Source of the DNA: Candidatus Synoicihabitans palmerolidicus
GTDB taxonomy: Bacteria > Verrucomicrobiota > Verrucomicrobiia > Opitutales > Opitutaceae
NCBI GenBank assembly: GCA_020809425.1
Contig: JAGGDC010000001.1
Span: 1,935,001-1,999,000 of the forward strand
Direction of reading: 5' to 3'
DNA length: 64,000 nucleotides
Shown here: piece by piece, positions 27,990-37,724 of the stretch
How the letters are laid out: every line of letters begins with the position of its first letter
How positions within the stretch are numbered: position 1 is the stretch's first letter
Notes under the pieces: generated by a model
What the model was told of the DNA's origin: nothing
Seen by the model: the letters and a program-made list of their open reading frames with translations, nothing else
Databases searched by the model: none
Translations under genes and position numbers: made by a program

Positions 27990-28188
27990 TCGCATCACCG
28001 CGCCCGTGGTCCGAACTGCCCTCATTGCTGCTTGCTGCGCGCCGGAGGACGCGTGACTTGGCTCATTCCGTTTTTCGCCCTCGCCCTCCTCGTCGCTTGG
28101 CTGATCCGTATCGTGCCCGAGTGGTCGCATAATCTCGATCTCTCGCACGGCTTTTTTACCCCATTGCTTTTCATCCTGCTGCTACATG
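27986..28188 (+). pseudogene. Exosortase, N-terminal fragment cut by ISx
   Basis: The fragment reads [20 protein letters not shown], then [20 protein letters not shown]. This is the first membrane segments and the W..N.DLSHGF motif of exosortases, which process PEP-CTERM-type proteins at the inner membrane. It stops where ISx copy 3 begins, and the catalytic Cys-Arg-His part is absent from the window. The ATG at 27986 overlapping the TPR gene stop is in another frame than the core, which is open from about 28032. A small frameshift near 28030 may also be present. Confidence 0.82.
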
Positions 28189-30017
28189 GAGCGTGTCCCA
28201 TTTACCCTGATTTTGGAAGGGGGGCAGGAAAGCCGATTTTTGAGCGGATTTCCGACTACCAATGGCGGATGTAGGCGCGCGCAAATGCAATTTAATGGCT
28301 AAATTGCAGTGTCGCAGCAGTCAGTGCCTGGAGCGTTTCCATGAGGGAAACTCCGGCAGCCGGTTTATTGTTCATCGTTGGAGTAGGCTTGGGGGAGGGT
28401 AGGCGGCTTGGGCCTGCGGTAGTTGGTCGGCCAGCAGTCGGGCGATGAGCCACAGGTTGTGACCGAGGATGCTCCAGGCTACCGCCAGGTAGCGATGCGT
28501 GAAGCCTCTGGCACTCAATCGCTTGCCTTGGCGTTGCTTGATGATGGCGATGCGGGCTTCCGTCGAAGCCCGGCGATGTTGGAGCGCCACGAACGGCGGC
28601 TCCTGCATGCGCCGTTGCAGCAGCTGCGGATCGCGGGGGCAAGTGGCGTCATAAATGTCGGCTTCGGCCAAGCGTTCGCACAGCCGTTTGGTCGAGAAGC
28701 CTCGGTCGGTGCTCGCCGCTGTGATCGGGGTTCTCAGGTCGAACTGATTCTGGCGCTCGAGGCTCTGGTCGAACTGACGCCCTTCGGCCGGAGCCATTCC
28801 CTGATACAACTGCCAATCGGTGATCAACCCCGTCACGTTCTCACTGATCATGAGGGTGTGGCCAAACTCGACCTCGCCGGACGCCTTGCCCCGGACCACG
28901 GTCTGCACGTCGGGTTCGTAGACGCGGAGGATCTTCTCGGCGTTGGGCACTGGTCGCGCGCCTATGATGCGTTCGTGGGCCTGTTTGATCGCGGCCGGCA
29001 GTTGCTCGAGCCTGGCGTCGATGCGCGCAATGATGCGGGTGGGTGGCCTGGCGCTCACTGAAGCGGGTCCGGGCGTAGTCGGCGGCGAGGTGGTCGCGGT
29101 GGCGGCGGGCGTGCTCGCCGATGGTGCGCAGCAGGCGTTTCATCTGGCGGAGCACGCCCTTGCGGGCCCGCTTCGCATCGCGGCGCCGTCGGCTGTGGGT
29201 CATCGCGATGCACCACCGATTCATCTGCTTGGCAAAGACTGGCGGCTCGTTCGGCATCCGACCCCGCAACCCCGCTGCACGGCGCAGTTTCACCGCCTTG
29301 AGCAAGGGGGGGGCGGCTCACGTCGCGAAAGAGCACCCAGTCGACCGGGAAATGGATGTTGGCCTGCAGGCAGGTCGAGTCCACCAGGCACGTATCCATC
29401 GGCTGCGCCGCAGCCAGTCCCAGTTCGCTCGCCCGGTCCGCCTCATCGCACATCTCGATAAAGACTTGGCTCATCCTGCGCACCTGCCCGGCGGTGAAGC
29501 ATTTGGACGCACGCTCCCGCATGTTTTCTTTGGGAGACCCCCTTGATGCCGTCGATCCGGCGCGCTCCGCAAAAGTCGGCCAACAGATCGCTGGAGGCGA
29601 TGCTCAGGGAAAGTTTACGCAAGCTGATTTTCCCGAGCATCATGCGCAATACCTGCACCCGCCGCGCCTTGCGCGCGAACTGCAGGTGGCGCGGCAACCC
29701 GGCCACGTCGTTGCCCCGCCAGTTTTCCCGGGCAAAGTCCACGGCCCTCGCTTCCAAGTGACTGTTAGCCAGCAACTGGTAGAGCCCCGCCAGTTGATCG
29801 CGCAACGCGGCGTAATCTTTGTTGGGTCCGACCGGAGTCAGGTCTGGACGCAACCAAGTTTTCAGGGCCACGTCCGGGGCGACGGCTGCGGTAGTATTGT
29901 TCACATCAAATTATACACACCGTTTTTGTGCCGAAACCAGGAAATCCTCCCGGTTTCGGCCTCTTTGTTTTTACGCACCTCCTCATCGCCAACCTCTTGC
30001 GCTTGTGGGACACGCTC
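28189..30017 (-). mobile_element. ISx copy 3 (inverted orientation)
   Basis: This is a full-length 1.83-kb copy with terminal repeats at 28189-28200 and 30006-30017. It lies on the minus strand, opposite to the other copies. Flanks CTACATG and TAACCTA do not match, so there is no target duplication. One side is a truncated exosortase and the other is intergenic DNA downstream of pnp. This indicates a deletion or inversion at the element. Confidence 0.9.
28372..29904 (-). pseudogene. ISx DDE-type transposase, broken (copy 3)
   Basis: The gene starts at a GTG at 29904 (NNTTAAVAPDVALKTWLRPD) and has the best-preserved N-terminal half of all copies. It carries the same AAAG duplication near 29523-29531 as copies 1 and 4, which ends the first frame. 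Further shifts occur near 29320 and 29060. The C-terminal half (29058 to 28372) is a single open frame with VYEPDVQTVVRGKASGEVEF, ASTDRGFSTKRLCERL and AVAWSILGHNLWLIARLLAD. Confidence 0.82.
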
Positions 30018-30165
30018 TAACCTACTGGATAACATAACTTTGTTACATGCGTTTTCTTATGTGAATTGCGTTTTCTAGGATGAACTCGATCGTCCGTTTC
30101 GGCGCGGCCAGGGGCGGGGGGGCTTGGGGTAACCGCCGCAAAACGGTTACATTGGTAAAGGAATC

Positions 30166-32397
30166 TTACACCGACTTGGTCTCTTCACCGGAGGCATCTT
30201 CGCTGGCCGCGGCGGGAGCCTCGGGAGCGGATTCGTCAGCGACGGGAGCTTCAGCGGCCTTCTTCTCTTCGATTTCAGCTAGAGCAGCTTTACGGGAGAG
30301 GCGGACCTTCTTGGAGCGTTGATCGATGCCGATACACTTGACGGTGATCGAATCGCCGACTTTGCAAACATCCTCGGTACGGCGGACACGGAAATCGGCC
30401 AGTTGGGAGATGTGGCAGAGACCTTCCTTGCCGGGCATACACTCGACGAACGCGCCGAAATCCTTGGTGCCGGTGACGCGGCCCTCGTAGATCTTGCCTT
30501 CTTCGATTTGGGAGCCGCCGCCGCCGAGGGCGTCAATCTCTTGCACGGCGCGGTTCATGGAATCGCCGTTGTTGGAGTAGATGAACACCTTGCCGGAATC
30601 GTCATCGGAGATGTCGATCTGGGCGCCGGTGGTCTCGACGATGCGGCGGATGGTCTTGCCACCCGGGCCGATGAGCAGGCCGATCTTTTCCGGATCGATC
30701 TGAATCGTCTGGATGCGAGGAGCGAACTTGCTGAGCTCCTTGCGAGGCGCCGGGATGGAGCTGAGCATGGTCTTCAGAATCTCGACGCGGGCGTCGCGAG
30801 CTTGGCAGATGGCTTGCTTGGCGATCTCGAACGGCAGGCCCTTGATCTTGAGATCGAGCTGGAAGCCGGTGATGCCTTCGGTCGTGCCGGCGAGCTTGAA
30901 GTCCATGTCACCGAAGTGATCTTCCTCACCGAGGATGTCGGTGATGGTTTCCCACTTGCCGCTCATGGCGTCTTCCGGCTTCTCGGTGATGAGACCGCAG
31001 GAGATACCGGCGACAGGAGCGATGATCGGAACGCCGGCGTCCATAAGGGACAAGCAGCCGCCGCAGATGGAGGCCATCGAGGTCGAGCCGTTGGAGGCCA
31101 TGAGCTCGGAGACGACGCGGATGGAGTAGGGGAACACGTCCTCGGCGGGCAGCACCGGCACGAGCGAACGCTCGGCGAGGGCGCCGTGACCGATTTCGCG
31201 ACGGCTTTGGCCACCAAAACGTCCGGCTTCACCGACGGTGAAAGGAGGCATGTTGTAGTGCAGAATGAACGACTTGGACGTCGCGCCACCGGTGAGGCCG
31301 TCCATGGATTGGGCTTCCTTGGTGGGGCCGAGAGTCGTGATGACGAGGCCCTGGGTGTCGCCACGTTGGAACAAGGCGGAACCGTGAACGCGGGGGAGCA
31401 CGCCGACTTCACAGTCGATCTGACGCAAGTCCTTGGAACCCCGGCCATCGGCGCGGGAACCCTTGGTCAGGACGGTCTGGCGGTACGCCTCCTCCTGGAG
31501 GTCTTCAAAAACGACGGAGAGGTCGACATCGGTGCAGGTGCCTTCGCTGAGCTCGGCGTCGACGGCGGCTTTGGCCTCGTCTTTGATCACCTTGAGGTTG
31601 GCGTTACGGAAGGGACGATCAAATCCGAAGATAGCGGGACCGACGCGGTCACCGGCTACACGCTCGATGATGGCGCGGGCGGCGTCGGAAGCCTTAACGA
31701 GGTCGAATTCCTTCTTCTCCTTACCGGCGGAGGCGCGGAGTTCCTCGATCGTGGCGATGATGGGCTGAATGGAAGCCTGGCCGAATTCGAGGGCCTCGAT
31801 GAAACGAGCCTCGGGAATTTGATCGGCGGAACCTTCGATCATGAGCATCTCGGTCTTTGTGCCGACGTAGATCAGGTCGAGGCTGGAGGAAAACATTTCC
31901 TCGATGGTTGGGTTGGCGACGAATTCGCCATCGATCTCGGCAACGCGCATGGCGCCGATCGGGCCATTCCAGGGAATGTCAGAGATGGCGAGGGCGGCCG
32001 AGCAGCCGTTGAGCATGAGGATGTCGGACTCGTTGATTTGGTCGGCGGAGAGGAGTAGACCAATGAGTTGAACCTCGTTGAGGAAGCCTTCCGGGAAGAG
32101 CGGACGGCAAGGACGGTCACAGAGGCGGGAGGTGAGAATTTCCTTCTCGGAAGGGCGCCCCTCGCGCTTGAAGAAGCCACCCGGGAAACGGCCGGCCGCA
32201 GAATATTTTTCGCGGTAATCGACGGTTAGGGGGAAGAAGTCCTGGCCGGGGCGCATGGTGGTGGTGGTGGTGGCCGACACGAAGACCTTGGTCTCGCCTT
32301 GGGTAACGGTGACGGCGCCGTTGGCAAATTTTGCCATGTCGCCGGTGGTGAATTGAAGGCCCATACCCGGGACTTCGACGGTTTGCTTGTTATTCAT
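30166..32397 (-). CDS. pnp: Polyribonucleotide nucleotidyltransferase (PNPase)
   Basis: PNPase degrades RNA from the 3' end by phosphorolysis and is a core degradosome enzyme. The 743-residue protein has two RNase PH-like domains (early [18 protein letters not shown] and [16 protein letters not shown]; later [18 protein letters not shown] and [15 protein letters not shown]). A KH domain follows ([20 protein letters not shown]), then an S1 domain ([19 protein letters not shown]) and an acidic alanine-rich tail. It is intact and full length, downstream of rpsO in the classical rpsO-pnp order. A hairpin at 32416-32450 in its leader may control expression. Confidence 0.97.
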   Translation of the reverse strand: MNNKQTVEVPGMGLQFTTGDMAKFANGAVTVTQGETKVFVSATTTTTMRPGQDFFPLTVDYREKYSAAGRFPGGFFKREGRPSEKEILTSRLCDRPCRPLFPEGFLNEVQLIGLLLSADQINESDILMLNGCSAALAISDIPWNGPIGAMRVAEIDGEFVANPTIEEMFSSSLDLIYVGTKTEMLMIEGSADQIPEARFIEALEFGQASIQPIIATIEELRASAGKEKKEFDLVKASDAARAIIERVAGDRVGPAIFGFDRPFRNANLKVIKDEAKAAVDAELSEGTCTDVDLSVVFEDLQEEAYRQTVLTKGSRADGRGSKDLRQIDCEVGVLPRVHGSALFQRGDTQGLVITTLGPTKEAQSMDGLTGGATSKSFILHYNMPPFTVGEAGRFGGQSRREIGHGALAERSLVPVLPAEDVFPYSIRVVSELMASNGSTSMASICGGCLSLMDAGVPIIAPVAGISCGLITEKPEDAMSGKWETITDILGEEDHFGDMDFKLAGTTEGITGFQLDLKIKGLPFEIAKQAICQARDARVEILKTMLSSIPAPRKELSKFAPRIQTIQIDPEKIGLLIGPGGKTIRRIVETTGAQIDISDDDSGKVFIYSNNGDSMNRAVQEIDALGGGGSQIEEGKIYEGRVTGTKDFGAFVECMPGKEGLCHISQLADFRVRRTEDVCKVGDSITVKCIGIDQRSKKVRLSRKAALAEIEEKKAAEAPVADESAPEAPAAASEDASGEETKSV

Positions 32398-32415
32398 TTA
32401 TCTATTCGGATGAAA

Positions 32416-32450
32416 CGTGTTGCGGACGAACGGAATGCGGCCGCAACACG
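32416..32450 (-). promoter_or_regulatory. Hairpin in the pnp leader
   Basis: A perfect 10-bp inverted repeat (CGTGTTGCGG and CCGCAACACG, 15-base loop) ends 18 bases upstream of the pnp start codon on the coding strand. In enteric bacteria the pnp leader forms an RNase III-cleaved hairpin used in autoregulation. A similar role here is inference from position. The stem would lie next to the ribosome-binding region, where no Shine-Dalgarno sequence is evident. Confidence 0.5.
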
Positions 32451-32679
32451 CAGCGGACGGATTCTATAGGGACTCTAGCGGAATTCACGCGCGAAGGCGA
32501 GAGACGAGGGAGCCTGAAAGAGTTTTATGGGGGGGGGAAATGAGCGTTTGGGAAAAAAATGAGCGGTAGCCGCACGCGGGAAACTCCGATCTAGGTTCGA
32601 GAGATTTCCTTTTGCCGCCAAGGGATGTGGAGGCAAACGGAAATGTCCCGATGGGAGAGGGCGACGGCGGGAAAGAACA

Positions 32680-32709
32680 ACGGGCGACCCCGTGAAAGAG
32701 GTCGCCCGT
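32680..32709 (-). terminator. Hairpin terminator after rpsO
   Basis: A perfect 10-bp stem (ACGGGCGACC and GGTCGCCCGT) with a 10-base loop lies just past the rpsO stop codon. On the transcribed strand the following sequence is only moderately T-rich (TGTTCTTTCCC). It may act as a terminator, or as an attenuator or 3' stabiliser between rpsO and pnp. Confidence 0.65.
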
Positions 32710-32722
32710 GAGAAAGGGGGGG

Positions 32723-32986
32723 TTACTTGCGCAAGTTGAGCTTCTGGAGGAGCTCCTGATACTTGGCGAGATCGTGGCGTTTGACGTAGTCGAGCAGTTT
32801 ACGACGGCGGGAAGCCATCTGAAGCAGACCGCGGCGACTGTGAAAGTCCTTACGATGAGTCCGGAGATGCTCGGTCAAGTGGTTGATACGAGCACTCAGG
32901 ATGGCGATTTGGACCTCGGAAGAGCCGGTATCTTTATCGTGGGTTTTGAACTGAGCGATGATTTCGGGTTTAGCGACGGTAGACAT
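32723..32986 (-). CDS. rpsO: 30S ribosomal protein S15
   Basis: The 87-residue protein carries the S15 signature: [40 protein letters not shown] and [21 protein letters not shown]15 binds 16S rRNA early in small-subunit assembly and often represses its own translation through its leader. Length is standard. A strong hairpin follows the stop, and pnp lies 325 bases downstream. Confidence 0.97.
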   Translation of the reverse strand: MSTVAKPEIIAQFKTHDKDTGSSEVQIAILSARINHLTEHLRTHRKDFHSRRGLLQMASRRRKLLDYVKRHDLAKYQELLQKLNLRK

Positions 32987-33341
32987 TGGTTATTAGGAAG
33001 GTTGCATAACTGTAGGGAGCTTTATGGGCTCCGTGGTCTCCGCAACTGACACAGCGCTAACTGTGCCATCAGCTGAAACCACCGTTCCAATTCCGCAGAA
33101 TGCGAAACCAGTCATGGTGTCACCCCGCAACCGGCGGGATTCCACTAACGCAAAGGGAGACGTTCAAAAACGCGGGGGCTGCGTGCAAGCGCAATTTTCA
33201 CGTGAAGTAGCGAGTCGGGCGGAGCGGTTAGCGAGCTTGGGGTCGGCGGTGCCGATGGAAGGAGGCCGGAAAGGGTATCTTGTGGCCCATGAACGCGATG
33301 AGTCTGGGATGCATTGGCTGCCATGAGCCACTTGCGGTGGG
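32987..33341. other. Intergenic region upstream of rpsO
   Basis: This 355-base stretch separates rpsO and the DciA-like gene, both on the minus strand. It should contain the rpsO promoter and leader. Short open frames on both strands look like chance. I see no tRNA and no convincing second gene. A short G/C-rich repeat CCCCGCAACCGGCGGG occurs near 33122. Confidence 0.5.
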
Positions 33342-33731
33342 CTAACCGGCGCGGAAGGAGAGACCTTTGATGCCGTCGCAGCCGGGGACTCCCTTGATTT
33401 TGGGCAGAAAGATGCGGCGATTGTTGGAAAGCTCCTGTTTGGCGACGGAATTTGAAACCATGATGACGAGCCAACCGGACTTGCTGATTTCGACGACGTG
33501 GGAGTAGCGAGCGAGCACGGGAGTGACCAATGCGGGCCAGCGATCGCGCAGGGACTGTTCAGGGGAACTGTGACCGAGGCCGTATTTCCCGGTGATGGCC
33601 TCAATGATATCGGAAGCCGGTCGAGTGGCGCGTTTGACCTGACGGCGAGGTTCGATGGTTTCGATGCCTCGCAGATCGCCGATCAGCTCTTGGGCGAGCT
33701 TGCTGAATTGGTCGGGAGTTTTTTGAGGCAC
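33342..33731 (-). CDS. DUF721 (DciA-like) protein
   Basis: The 129-residue protein belongs to DUF721, the family of DciA, the ancestral loader of the replicative helicase DnaB in bacteria lacking DnaC or DnaI. The core is LRDRWPALVTPVLARYSHVV, followed by GWLVIMVSNSVAKQELSNN and a short basic end. The KH-like part appears complete. The start ATG at 33731 gives MPQKTPDQFSKLAQEL. ISx copy 4 begins 93 bases upstream, so its native promoter region may have been changed. Confidence 0.82.
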   Translation of the reverse strand: MPQKTPDQFSKLAQELIGDLRGIETIEPRRQVKRATRPASDIIEAITGKYGLGHSSPEQSLRDRWPALVTPVLARYSHVVEISKSGWLVIMVSNSVAKQELSNNRRIFLPKIKGVPGCDGIKGLSFRAG

Positions 33732-33823
33732 GAAGTTGTTCTAGGAGATGGACTGCAAGCAGTGAACAGGATGCAAATTCCGGCACAGATTCGAGCGGAA
33801 ACTGGTCGAAACGGGGCTAAGTG

Positions 33824-34414
33824 GAGCGTGTTCCACAAGCACAAGAGGTTGGCGAAGAGGAGGTAGCGTAAAAATAAAGAGCCCGAAACCGGGAGGATTT
33901 CCTGGTTTCGGCACAAAAACGGCGTGTATAATTTGGAGTGAACAATACTACCGAAGCCGTCGCCCCGGAAGTTGCCCTGCAAACCTGGCTGCGTCCAGAC
34001 CTGACTCCGATCGGACCCAACAAAGATTACGCCGCGTTTCGCGATCAACTGGCGGGGCTCGACCAGTTGCTGGCCAACAGTCACTTGGAAGCGATGGCCG
34101 TGGACTTTGCCCGGGAAAACTGGCGGGGCGACGACGTGGCCGGGTTGCCGCGACACCTGCAGTTCGCGCGCAAGGCGCTGCGGGTGCAGGTATTGCGCAT
34201 GATGCGCGGAAACATCAGTTTGCGTAAACTTTCCCTGAGCATCGCCTCCAGCGATCTGTTGGCCGACTTTTGCGGAGCGCGCCGGATCGACGGCATCAAG
34301 GGGGTCTCCCAAAGAAAGCGTGCGGGAGCGTGCGTCCAAATGCTTCACCGCCGGGCAGGTGCGCAGGATGAGCCAAGTCTTTATCGAGATGTGCGGTGAG
34401 GCGGACCGGGCGAG
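33824..34414 (+). mobile_element. ISx copy 4, left part only
   Basis: The left terminal repeat (GAGCGTGTTCCA, one mismatch) starts at 33824, and ISx sequence runs to about 34414. There it breaks inside the transposase gene and joins an internal position of nuoD. The transposase fragment (GTG at 33938) carries the AAAG duplication at 34311-34318, like copies 1 and 3. The right part of the element and the 5' end of the nuo operon are both missing at this junction. Confidence 0.88.
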
Positions 34415-34419
34415 CTCAC

Positions 34420-35211
34420 CCTTTGGTAAATCACCTCTGCCTCGTGGGCTTTCTTTTCAACGACCTCGGCACCTCGTTCACCCCGTTGCTCTACGCCTTT
34501 CGCGAACGCGAAAAAATCCTCGACCTCTTCGCGGCGCTCAGCGGCTCCCGCATGATGGTCAACTACCAGCGCTTCGGCGGTTGCCGCGTCGATCCCTCCC
34601 CGGAGTGGCTCGCCGCGACCGCCAAAATCGTAGCCAGCATGCCTAACTTTCTCGACGAAGACGAGTCCATGCTCACCGGCAACGAGATCTTGCTCGCCCG
34701 CACGCAAGGCGTGGGTCGGCTCTCTCCCGAACTCGCGATCAATGCGGGGCTCACGGGGCCAATTCTCCGGGCCAGCGGAGTCGATTACGATATCCGCAAA
34801 GTCGACCGCTACGGCATCTACGATCGTTTCGACTTCCGGGTGCCTCTCGGTGCCCACGGCGACACCTTCGACCGTTACATGATGCGCATCCTCGAAATGC
34901 GCGAGACCATCAAGATTCGCTAGCAAGCCCTTCGCGACATCTCGCCCGGCGACATCATGCCGCCCAAAGCGAAAACCCGCGGTCATCGTCCCAAAGCCGG
35001 CGAGGCTTACGGTCGAATCGAAGGCCCGAAGGGCGAAATCAGCTTTTACCTCATCAGCGACGGCACCGCAAAAACCTACCGCTACCGCGTGCGCCCGCCC
35101 TCCTTCGTCAATCTCACCGTGCTCGAGGATATGTGCCTCGGCCAAACCATCGCCGACTCCGTCGTTATCCTCGGTTCCATCGACATCGTCCTCGGCGAGG
35201 TCGATCGCTAG
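34420..35211 (+). pseudogene. nuoD: NADH-quinone oxidoreductase subunit D, 5'-truncated with nonsense codon
   Basis: The remaining sequence starts in the middle of NuoD with LGTSFTPLLYAFREREKILD, followed by SRMMVNYQRFGGCRVDPSPE, LTGNEILLARTQGVG, AINAGLTGPILRASG and DVDYDIRK-like blocks. An in-frame TAG at 34921-34923 follows MRETIKIR. The same frame then continues with [14 protein letters not shown] and the normal C-terminus ([34 protein letters not shown]). TAG probably replaces CAG (Gln). NuoD is the quinone-site subunit of complex I, so this gene cannot supply it. Confidence 0.88.
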
Positions 35212-35254
35212 CTGACCACCTCTTACTTCCCTTTTCTCACTTCCTAATTCGTCC

Positions 35255-35896
35255 ATGCTCGGCACCGGCATCCTCAAAGGCATCGCGGTCACCGCGAAAA
35301 ACTTCTTCGGCACTTACACCCATCCCGCAGAACGGCTCACCACGGTTTCGTATCCCGAAGAGCAGGCGCCCATCGGTGAAAATTACTGCAGTTTCCCTTT
35401 CCTCGTACACGACGCCGATGACCAGCCTTTCGACACCCTTCGCTGCGTCGCCTGCCAAATTTGAGAAAAGGAATGCCCCCCGCAGTGCATCTACATCGAA
35501 AAGAGCAGTAACAAGAAACCCGACGCCACCGGCAAACCCCAACTCTATCCCGCTACTTTCGACATCGATGTATCCGTCTGCATGAGCTGCGGCATTTGCG
35601 CCGAGGTATGCCCCTTTGACGCCATCAAAATGGACAAGGACTTCGAGATCGCCACTGACAATCGATTCGACGCCCTCCTGCTCAATCGTGATGCACTCGC
35701 CAAGCCCAACAGTCACTTCCACGCCATCCGACCCACCGAAGCCTCCGAAGTCGACACACGCCTTGCCGAAACGCGCCGTGCCGCGGAGGCGAAAGCCCAA
35801 ATCCTCGCCGCTCGCAAAGCCGCTGCCGTCCATAAAAACCCAACTGCCGAAGCGCCCCGCACCGAAGCCGATAAGCCGCCGTCCTCCGACGCATGA
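35255..35896 (+). pseudogene. nuoI: NADH-quinone oxidoreductase subunit I with UGA at a cluster cysteine
   Basis: NuoI carries two [4Fe-4S] clusters in the peripheral arm of complex I. The N-terminus is MLGTGILKGIAVTAKNFFGT. The first cluster motif reads CVACQI-stop-EKECPPQC, with TGA at 35462-35464 exactly where the third cysteine is expected. The second motif is intact (CMSCGICAEVCPFDAIKMD). The frame stays open to 35896, with an alanine/charged tail. A one-base change from TGC or TGT explains the TGA. The start follows the nuoD stop by 43 bases. Confidence 0.87.
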
Positions 35897-37112
35897 CCTT
35901 CGGGTGCGTTTCAGTCCATCGGAACCTGCTGGCAGGTGAGCCGGTTGTGGCCACGTCCACAACTTTTCTCGAGCGAGCCCCGCTCGATCTCCGCGATGCG
36001 GTCGTGGCGTGGTTTCCAGCACCACTGCACTGGCTCGTCCATCACCTGATCACTGCCGTCGCAATTCTCGCCGTCTTCGGCCTGTTCTTCGCCATGCTCA
36101 CCATCGTGGAACGCAAGTTCCTCGCCCGTATCCAAAACCGCCGCGGTCCCAACCGCGCTGGTCTGCCTTGGGCGCCCAAAATCAAACTCTGGGGCCTCAC
36201 TCAACCTTTCGCCGACGCCGTCAAAGCTCTCACCAAAGAAGACGTCGTGCCCGCCGCCGCCAAGGTGCTCCACTTCCTCGCACCCATCATCGTGTGTGCA
36301 TTCGCGCTCATGACGTTCGCCGTCCTGCCCTTCGGTCAGAACCTGATCGCGGTCGAACTCGCCGCCGTCGTGCTCTACTTCTTCGCCGCCGGCTCCGCCA
36401 CCGAACTCGCCATCTTCATGGCCGGCTGGGGCAGCCAAAACAAATACGCACTGCTCTCGGCCATGCGCGCCCTCGCTCAACTCATCAGTTATGAGCTCCC
36501 TCTGCTCCTCGCGGTCGTGCCCGTCATCTTACTGACCGGCACCCTGTCCACCATGCAGATCGTGGAGGCGCAAGGCGGCTACGCCTTCGGCATCATTCCC
36601 CACTGGCACATCTTCACTCCGTGGGGTGCCCTGGCCTTTCTGATTTTCTTCATCGCCACCCTCGCGGAAACCAATCGCTCGCCGTTCGACTTGCCCTAAG
36701 CCGAGAGCGAACTCATTGCCGGCCACTTTACCGAGTATTCTGGATTTAAGTACGCTCTGTTTTTATGGCCGAATACTTCGGCATGACCGCGCTCTGCGGT
36801 CTCGCCGTCACGCTCTTCCTCGGCGGTTGGCAGGCGCCCTTGCCTTTCCGGACTTTCATTCCGTCCTACCTGTGGTTCCGCCTAAAACTTTTCGGCATGA
36901 TCCTCGTGCTCATCTGGATCCGCGGCACGCTCTTCCGGCTGCGTATCGACCAACTCATGCGCCTGTCCTGGAAATTCCTCGTGCCACTCGCGTTGGTCAA
37001 CCTGCTCAACGCCGCCATCTGGTCTCTCACCGCAGATATTTCCGGCCTGACGCAACTCGGCCGCTGGGGCGTGTCGATCGCCGTCATCGTTACCACGTTC
37101 GTCGTAGCATGA
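35893..37112 (+). pseudogene. nuoH: NADH-quinone oxidoreductase subunit H, nonsense and frameshift
   Basis: The frame starts with an ATG overlapping the nuoI stop (ATGA). It carries NuoH features: ERKFLARIQNRRGPNRAGLP, ADAVKALTKEDVVPAAAKVL, RALAQLISYELPLLLAVVP and LAETNRSPFDLP. A TAA at 36697-36699 replaces the glutamate codon of FDLPEAESELIAG. The sequence goes on (AESELIAGHFTEYSGFKYAL), shifts frame near 36760, and finishes with MAEYFGMTALCGLAVTLFLG and FLVPLALVNLLNAAIW. It is an eight-helix membrane subunit when intact. Confidence 0.88.
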
Positions 37113-37113
37113 G

Positions 37114-37724
37114 GACTTTAAATTCGTAATCGCCTACTCCAGCGTCAGTCACATGGGGTTCGTTATCCTCGGCTTGGCCGCAGGCACCCCGCGTGCGATC
37201 AGCGGTGCCGTCCTTCAAATGTTCTCTCACGGCGTCATTGCCGGTCTACTCTTTGCCGTGGGTCGCATGGTCTACCCTCGCATTCACACGCGCAATTTGG
37301 CTACGTTGCGAACTCTTCCTCTATTTCGATTGATGCCCTTCACTGCCGTGATCTTCGTTATGGCCGGACTCGCCTCCATGGGCATGCCGGAATTCGCCGG
37401 ATTTCCGACCGAACTCATGATTCTCATCGGCATGTGGAGCGTTTCGCCGTGGTGGACCTTCCTTGCCGCAAGTGGTGTGATTATCGCTGCGGCCTCTACT
37501 CTGCGGGTCATGCATCTCGCTTTTTCGGACAAACACGCATTCCCACAGCCGCCGACCTGAGGCTCGAATTGAGTCCCCTGACATGGCCCGAAAAGACCGG
37601 CGCGATCCTACTCCTCAGCGTTACCTTGTTTCTGGGACTGAGGCCTGACGTATTACTACACTGGATCGAACCCGCGCTGCAATCGCCACTCATGTCAGCC
37701 GTGGTAAAAGGCATCACTTCATGA
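37114..37724 (+). pseudogene. nuoM: NADH-quinone oxidoreductase subunit M, C-terminal fragment
   Basis: Directly after nuoH the sequence jumps into the middle of NuoM at DFKFVIAYSSVSHMGFVILG, so nuoJ, nuoK, nuoL and the first half of nuoM are deleted. The proton-channel region AVLQMFSHGVIAGLLFAVG and GLASMGMPEFAGFPTELMIL are readable. A frameshift near 37530 moves the end (DLRLELSPLTWPEKTGAILL, LGLRPDVLLHWIEPAL) into another frame. The final stop overlaps the nuoN start (ATGA). Confidence 0.87.

Noticed and set aside
30319..32058. A 579-codon open frame on the plus strand
   Set aside because: It is the exact antisense of pnp, has a low-complexity Gly/Asp/Ala composition typical of reversed GC-rich codons, and pnp itself is unmistakable.
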